Below are positions 60,106 to 64,000 of a DNA stretch of 64,000 nucleotides, in pieces. Source of the DNA: Arthrobacter sp. JZ12 (GTDB taxonomy: Bacteria > Actinomycetota > Actinomycetes > Actinomycetales > Micrococcaceae); contig NZ_CP045246.1 in the NCBI RefSeq assembly GCF_035189165.1, positions 992,001-1,056,000 on the forward strand, in the 5' to 3' direction. The position numbers and the translations under genes were made by a program. Numbering within the stretch: position 1 is the first letter of the stretch; each line of letters begins with the position of its first letter. The notes below the pieces were generated by a model. It searched no databases, had not been told where the DNA came from, and saw only the letters and a program-made list of their open reading frames with translations.

Positions 60106-61236
60106 ATGTCCAGCACAACCGACAACCCCTCGAACAAGAACGTTGCTGTCATCGGCGGCGGCATCCTCGGTGTATCGACCGCGGTCCACCTGCAACGCGA
60201 GGGTGCTTCCGTCGTCCTCATCACGGAAACTTCGCTCGCCAGCGGAGCCTCCGGCCGGTCCCTGTCATGGCTCAATTCGGCAGGGATTCGATCGGACGCC
60301 TATCACGCACTACGCGTGGCAGGCATCGATCGCTACCGTACTCTCTTCGCTGCCGACCCGCAGCGGGAGTGGTTGCGCTTCGACGGCGGAGTCTATTGGG
60401 ACGGTGTCGACAGCGAAGCGGACACCTTTGAACGCCATCGCTATGAGAAGGACCATGCCTACAACTCTCAGCTCGTAGCATCGACCGAGATTCCCCGAGT
60501 GGCTCCAGGTGTTGCCGCCGACGCAGTGCCAGGCAATGCAATCTTCAACCCTGGAGACGGATGGGTATCCCTGCCGCATTTGATCGAATATCTTGCAGAC
60601 GAATTGGTTTCGCGCGGCGGGCGAGTCATCACTCACGCGGGCAAGGCCTCCGTCGTTGTGACGGGCGGAAGGGCAACTGGCGTGTTGTGCACCAACGGCG
60701 AGCAGTACGAAGCTGAAGCTGTCGTGGTTGCGTGTGGCCCTTCAACCCCGCAGGTGGTAGCTGAATTGGGCGTGAGGATTGATGACGGTTCGCCGCTGTC
60801 GATGCTTGTCACCACCGAACCACTCCAACACGACATCAAGGCGGTGCTCAACACCCCGCGTGCGGCAACCCGGCCCAATCCCGGCAATACGCTCGCTATT
60901 GATCACGACTGGTATGTCGGCCAGATCACCGAGGATTCGAACGGCAACTGCACTATCCCTGAGTCAGCGGTGCAGGAACTTCTTGATGAGGCATCAGCGC
61001 TGCTCGAAGGTGGACCAAAGCTGAAGGCAGCTGAGTACAAGTTGGGTAGGAAACCTATCCCCGGCGACGGGGAGCCGGTGTTCGGACAGCTTGAGAAAGT
61101 CCCCGGGTGCTATGTCGCGTTCACCCACTCAGGGGCAACTGTCGGTCTGATCGCCGGTGAGTTACTCGCCGACGAGATCATGAGCGGACGCCCACACCCA
61201 ATGTTCGAGACTTTCCGTCCCGAGCGCTTCTCCTGA
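60106..61236 (+). CDS. FAD-dependent oxidoreductase, DAO family
   Basis: A 376-residue flavoenzyme. The FAD-binding motif VAVIGGGILGVSTAVHL lies at residues 13-29, ASGASGRSLSW is the flavin-contact segment, and the C-terminal GATVGLIAGELLADE closes the FAD site. This family includes D-amino acid dehydrogenases, sarcosine oxidases and glycerol-type oxidases. Three bases after the oxidoreductase stop, it is the last gene of the operon. A role on an amino sugar or opine-like substrate would explain such a gene in a sugar operon; this is a guess. Confidence 0.88.
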   Translation: MSSTTDNPSNKNVAVIGGGILGVSTAVHLQREGASVVLITETSLASGASGRSLSWLNSAGIRSDAYHALRVAGIDRYRTLFAADPQREWLRFDGGVYWDGVDSEADTFERHRYEKDHAYNSQLVASTEIPRVAPGVAADAVPGNAIFNPGDGWVSLPHLIEYLADELVSRGGRVITHAGKASVVVTGGRATGVLCTNGEQYEAEAVVVACGPSTPQVVAELGVRIDDGSPLSMLVTTEPLQHDIKAVLNTPRAATRPNPGNTLAIDHDWYVGQITEDSNGNCTIPESAVQELLDEASALLEGGPKLKAAEYKLGRKPIPGDGEPVFGQLEKVPGCYVAFTHSGATVGLIAGELLADEIMSGRPHPMFETFRPERFS

Positions 61237-61250
61237 CACGGTCAGGCGGT

Positions 61251-61278
61251 GGCGGGCTGCTGCACTGAGCAGCCCGCC
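61251..61278. terminator. Bidirectional terminator
   Basis: GGCGGGCTGCT (61251-61261) and AGCAGCCCGCC (61268-61278) form a perfect 11-bp stem with a 6-nt loop. It lies between the transport operon and the convergent DUF1304 gene, ending 3 bp before the latter stop. Confidence 0.8.
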
Positions 61279-61281
61279 ATG

Positions 61282-61689
61282 TCAGGCTGCGATCATGACC
61301 GCGACGAGCGCGATCAGCGGCGGAATGCCCTGGCCGATTGCCCCGCCGATGCCCTTGCCCTTCGCCCGGCCCATCTCGAGCCGATCGGCGATGAGCAGCA
61401 CAATGCCTGAGAGGAACATGAACAGGCACGTGTAAATAACCAGCGTCCTGCCCACCGTTTCGTTGCCGCCCATCCAGGTCAGCACCCCGGTAAGGGCCCC
61501 GAGGCCCAGAAACAAGTTGTAGAACCCCACGCCGAAGGCCCACAGCCGGATGGCGGGGACGTCGACGGTCCGAGTGGAGAACACTCCCTGGTGCACCGCC
61601 GGCCGCTGAAAGGCCAGCGCTTCCCAGACGAAGACGAGGATGTGCAGGGCGGCCGCAATCAGCGCGAAGATCCAGACGATCAAGGTCAT
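61282..61689 (-). CDS. DUF1304 membrane protein
   Basis: A 135-residue protein with four membrane helices and the DUF1304 pattern (ALHILVFVWEALAFQ at the start, AFGVGFYNLFLGLGAL in the middle). Function is unknown; members are widely spread and sometimes beside redox genes. Its start overlaps the stop of the cupin gene by 4 bp (ATGA). Confidence 0.88.
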   Translation of the reverse strand: MTLIVWIFALIAAALHILVFVWEALAFQRPAVHQGVFSTRTVDVPAIRLWAFGVGFYNLFLGLGALTGVLTWMGGNETVGRTLVIYTCLFMFLSGIVLLIADRLEMGRAKGKGIGGAIGQGIPPLIALVAVMIAA

Positions 61690-62189
61690 TGCGATGCCCC
61701 CAGTCGCGATGCTCCCGAAGGTGCCTCCGACGGTGTCCCCATGCCTTCGACCGTCACGTCATGGCGGCTCAGCACCTGCTGGATCTGCTCCAGAACCTCC
61801 TCCATCGGATGGCCCTGCGGCACCGTGGAGGACATATCAGCATGGAACCGCCCCATGCCTGAACCCATGCTGAACACCAGGAACTTGGCCGAGGGCGTCA
61901 GAACAGTAAAAGTGTGCGGTGCATTCGGCGGAATGGCGATCGAGGAGCCCGGACCCAGGTCGAAGCCCTCATCGTCTACCTGCACCAGAATCCGCCCCTG
62001 CAGGACGTAGTAGGTCTTCGCCCACCCGGTGCGGTGCAGGGGAGTGGGGTCGTCGCGCACCGCATCGACCTCGAAAAGCTCGTAGGTTCCGTCGGTGTGC
62101 TCGGCGTCCACCTTGGCGGTGAGCGTTGCATCCGGGGCGTGCAACTCGACGCCGTCGCCCGGCTGAAGGTGTTGCGTTAGGTAACTCAT
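61686..62189 (-). CDS. Cupin-domain protein
   Basis: A 167-residue cytoplasmic protein with a single cupin barrel: PLHRTGWAKTYYVLQGRI for motif 1 and GSSIAIPPNAPHTF for motif 2. The metal site is incomplete: motif 1 has one His and lacks the usual second His and Glu positions, while motif 2 keeps its His. It may bind a small ligand without catalysis. It is co-translated with the DUF1304 gene, and divergent from a LuxR-type regulator that could control both. Confidence 0.82.
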   Translation of the reverse strand: MSYLTQHLQPGDGVELHAPDATLTAKVDAEHTDGTYELFEVDAVRDDPTPLHRTGWAKTYYVLQGRILVQVDDEGFDLGPGSSIAIPPNAPHTFTVLTPSAKFLVFSMGSGMGRFHADMSSTVPQGHPMEEVLEQIQQVLSRHDVTVEGMGTPSEAPSGASRLGASQ

Positions 62190-62276
62190 GGCCTCAACGG
62201 TAAGTCCCGTCGTCGGGCCTCACGATCCCAGATTTCTGGGAGTGACCGGCACTCCCGCCGGTGCCATACTGAGGGC

Positions 62277-63308
62277 GTGTGGGAGGAACGGGCCCGCCGC
62301 ACCCGACGGGATATCGCAGCCCTGGCGGCCAGCGGAGTGGGCGTCAATGACCTTCACGCTGCCGCTATCGAACTCACAGCGCGCGACGTCGGCACCGACC
62401 TGACCTGTTGGGCCACCATTGATCCCCAATCCCTGGTTATCAGCGCCATGGTCAGCGGGGAGACGCGACTGCCTGCCGAGTACGAACCGTTGCTCGCCGA
62501 CGCCGAATACTCCGGCGAGGAGCTCGACACCTTCGCCGGGATGGCCCGGAGCAGAAAGCCGCTGGCCCGGCTGTCCGACCTGCCGCTGCACGACCAGGAG
62601 CGCAGCGCCAGGTACCGGAACGTGTGGAAGCCGCTCGGGGTAAGGCAGGAGTTGCGCGTCCTCTTCAGCGCCGACGGTTCCTGCTGGGGTGCTGCGGGAA
62701 TGGTCCGTGCAGGGACGGATTTCAGTGAAAGGGAAGTGGAGTACCTGACCGCCGTCGCGCCGTCGATCGCTGCGGCGACGCGACTGGCGGTTCGCAGTGA
62801 GTTATCCGCCCATGCCTGGGGTTCGCGGCCGGCGATCGTGGTGCTCAGTTCTGCCGGGGACGTGTGCTCGGCAACCCCGGAGGCGCGGCACTGGCAGGAA
62901 CACCTCGACGAGTTTGCACCCCACCGCTTCGACACCATGATGCACATCATGGTGCAGGGCCTGAGAAGCAACTCCGCGGACGGTTTTCGGGCAACCCTCA
63001 GGGACGGGCACGGCCAGTGGGCACACATGGAAGCAAGCCCGCTCACGGGGGAGGACGACGGACAGATCGCCGTGGTGATCACGCCCGCCACCGGTGCCCA
63101 GCTCACGGGCATGCTCCTTGCGGCCTACGGGCTCTCTGCGCGGGAACGGGCCATCTGCCTCGAGGTCATGGCAGGATCGCCCACCCGACATATCGCTCGG
63201 CATCTCTCGGTCACTCCCAACACCGTGCAGGATCACCTGAAGTCAGTGTTCGCCAAGACGGGTGTGACCAGCCGCGGCGAACTTGTGGCCCGCCTACAGC
63301 CGCGGTAG
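62277..63308 (+). CDS. GAF-domain LuxR-type transcriptional regulator
   Basis: A 343-residue regulator from GTG 62277. The first 180 residues look like a GAF/PAS ligand-binding domain; a second similar segment follows. The C-terminal LuxR domain is LSARERAICLEVMAGSPTRHI with TPNTVQDHLKSVFAKTGV. It lacks receiver and ATPase domains, so a small ligand or redox cue is the likely signal. Its start lies 87 bp from the divergent cupin gene. Confidence 0.85.
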   Translation: MWEERARRTRRDIAALAASGVGVNDLHAAAIELTARDVGTDLTCWATIDPQSLVISAMVSGETRLPAEYEPLLADAEYSGEELDTFAGMARSRKPLARLSDLPLHDQERSARYRNVWKPLGVRQELRVLFSADGSCWGAAGMVRAGTDFSEREVEYLTAVAPSIAAATRLAVRSELSAHAWGSRPAIVVLSSAGDVCSATPEARHWQEHLDEFAPHRFDTMMHIMVQGLRSNSADGFRATLRDGHGQWAHMEASPLTGEDDGQIAVVITPATGAQLTGMLLAAYGLSARERAICLEVMAGSPTRHIARHLSVTPNTVQDHLKSVFAKTGVTSRGELVARLQPR

Positions 63309-63326
63309 GAACTGCCGGCAAGCGAC

Positions 63327-64000
<674 letters not shown>

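Overview
The window is high-GC DNA packed with genes that overlap by 4 bp, with frequent GTG starts. The gene set is typical of an actinobacterium: KdpDE-type two-component system, SufS/SufU, L25 (Ctc)-Pth, Mfd, DUF2505, an SCO4848-type membrane protein and LuxR-type regulators with an N-terminal ATPase (LAL). The closest fit is Micrococcaceae such as Arthrobacter; this is inferred from gene content and order, not from a search. I see no rRNA or tRNA gene, CRISPR array, insertion sequence or prophage.

Layout. 1-4.7 kb: the edge of a cell-surface polysaccharide locus on the minus strand, with a pyruvyl-transferase family protein cut by the window edge, a VanZ-like protein, a low-molecular-weight protein-tyrosine phosphatase, and a secreted GH26-like domain fused to an OpgC membrane acyltransferase. 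4.9-10.1 kb: CorA, then a shortened KdpD-like kinase, a KdpE-like regulator and a large APC-type transporter preceded by a response-regulator-like repeat. 10.1-14.8 kb, minus strand: an ECF sigma factor coupled to a 67-residue protein, a glycosyltransferase and a drug-export-type ABC pair. 15-16.4 kb: L25 and peptidyl-tRNA hydrolase with a strong terminator.

16.7-22.1 kb: a first tandem pair of LAL regulators. 22.2-25.6 kb: a copper-resistance operon (HMA chaperone, CopB-type ATPase, DUF305 lipoprotein) behind a promoter that contains a CsoR-type palindrome. 25.6-27.4 kb: SufS-SufU. 27.4-35 kb, minus strand: a predicted beta-propeller protein, NhaA, two small conserved genes, and a two-gene cassette that reads as a secreted polymorphic toxin (signal peptide, DxDxDG repeats, VWA domain, pre-toxin segment, PD-(D/E)xK nuclease tip) coupled to a candidate immunity gene. 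35.3-38.9 kb: Mfd, whose 3' end is duplicated in the intergenic DNA.

39.3-42.3 kb, minus strand: a five-gene fibre-type locus with three TasA/camelysin-like secreted proteins, a SipW-type signal peptidase and an LAxTG sortase substrate. It is divergent from a second LAL pair (42.6-47.5 kb). That pair is followed by a diaminobutyrate transaminase (EctB-like) coupled to an aspartokinase, without EctA or EctC. 51-54.5 kb: DeoC with a full-length aldehyde dehydrogenase and a short dehydrogenase-like partner that lacks the catalytic half, which fits deoxyribose-phosphate breakdown. 54.6-61.2 kb: a LacI regulator and the sugar-uptake operon it probably controls (binding protein, two permeases, two oxidoreductases, no ATPase). 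61.3-64 kb: DUF1304-cupin, a GAF-LuxR regulator and a GlnQ-type ATPase cut by the right edge.

The strongest candidates for new biology are the VWA/DxDxDG toxin-immunity cassette, the fibre locus beside the second LAL pair, and the orphan diaminobutyrate module.
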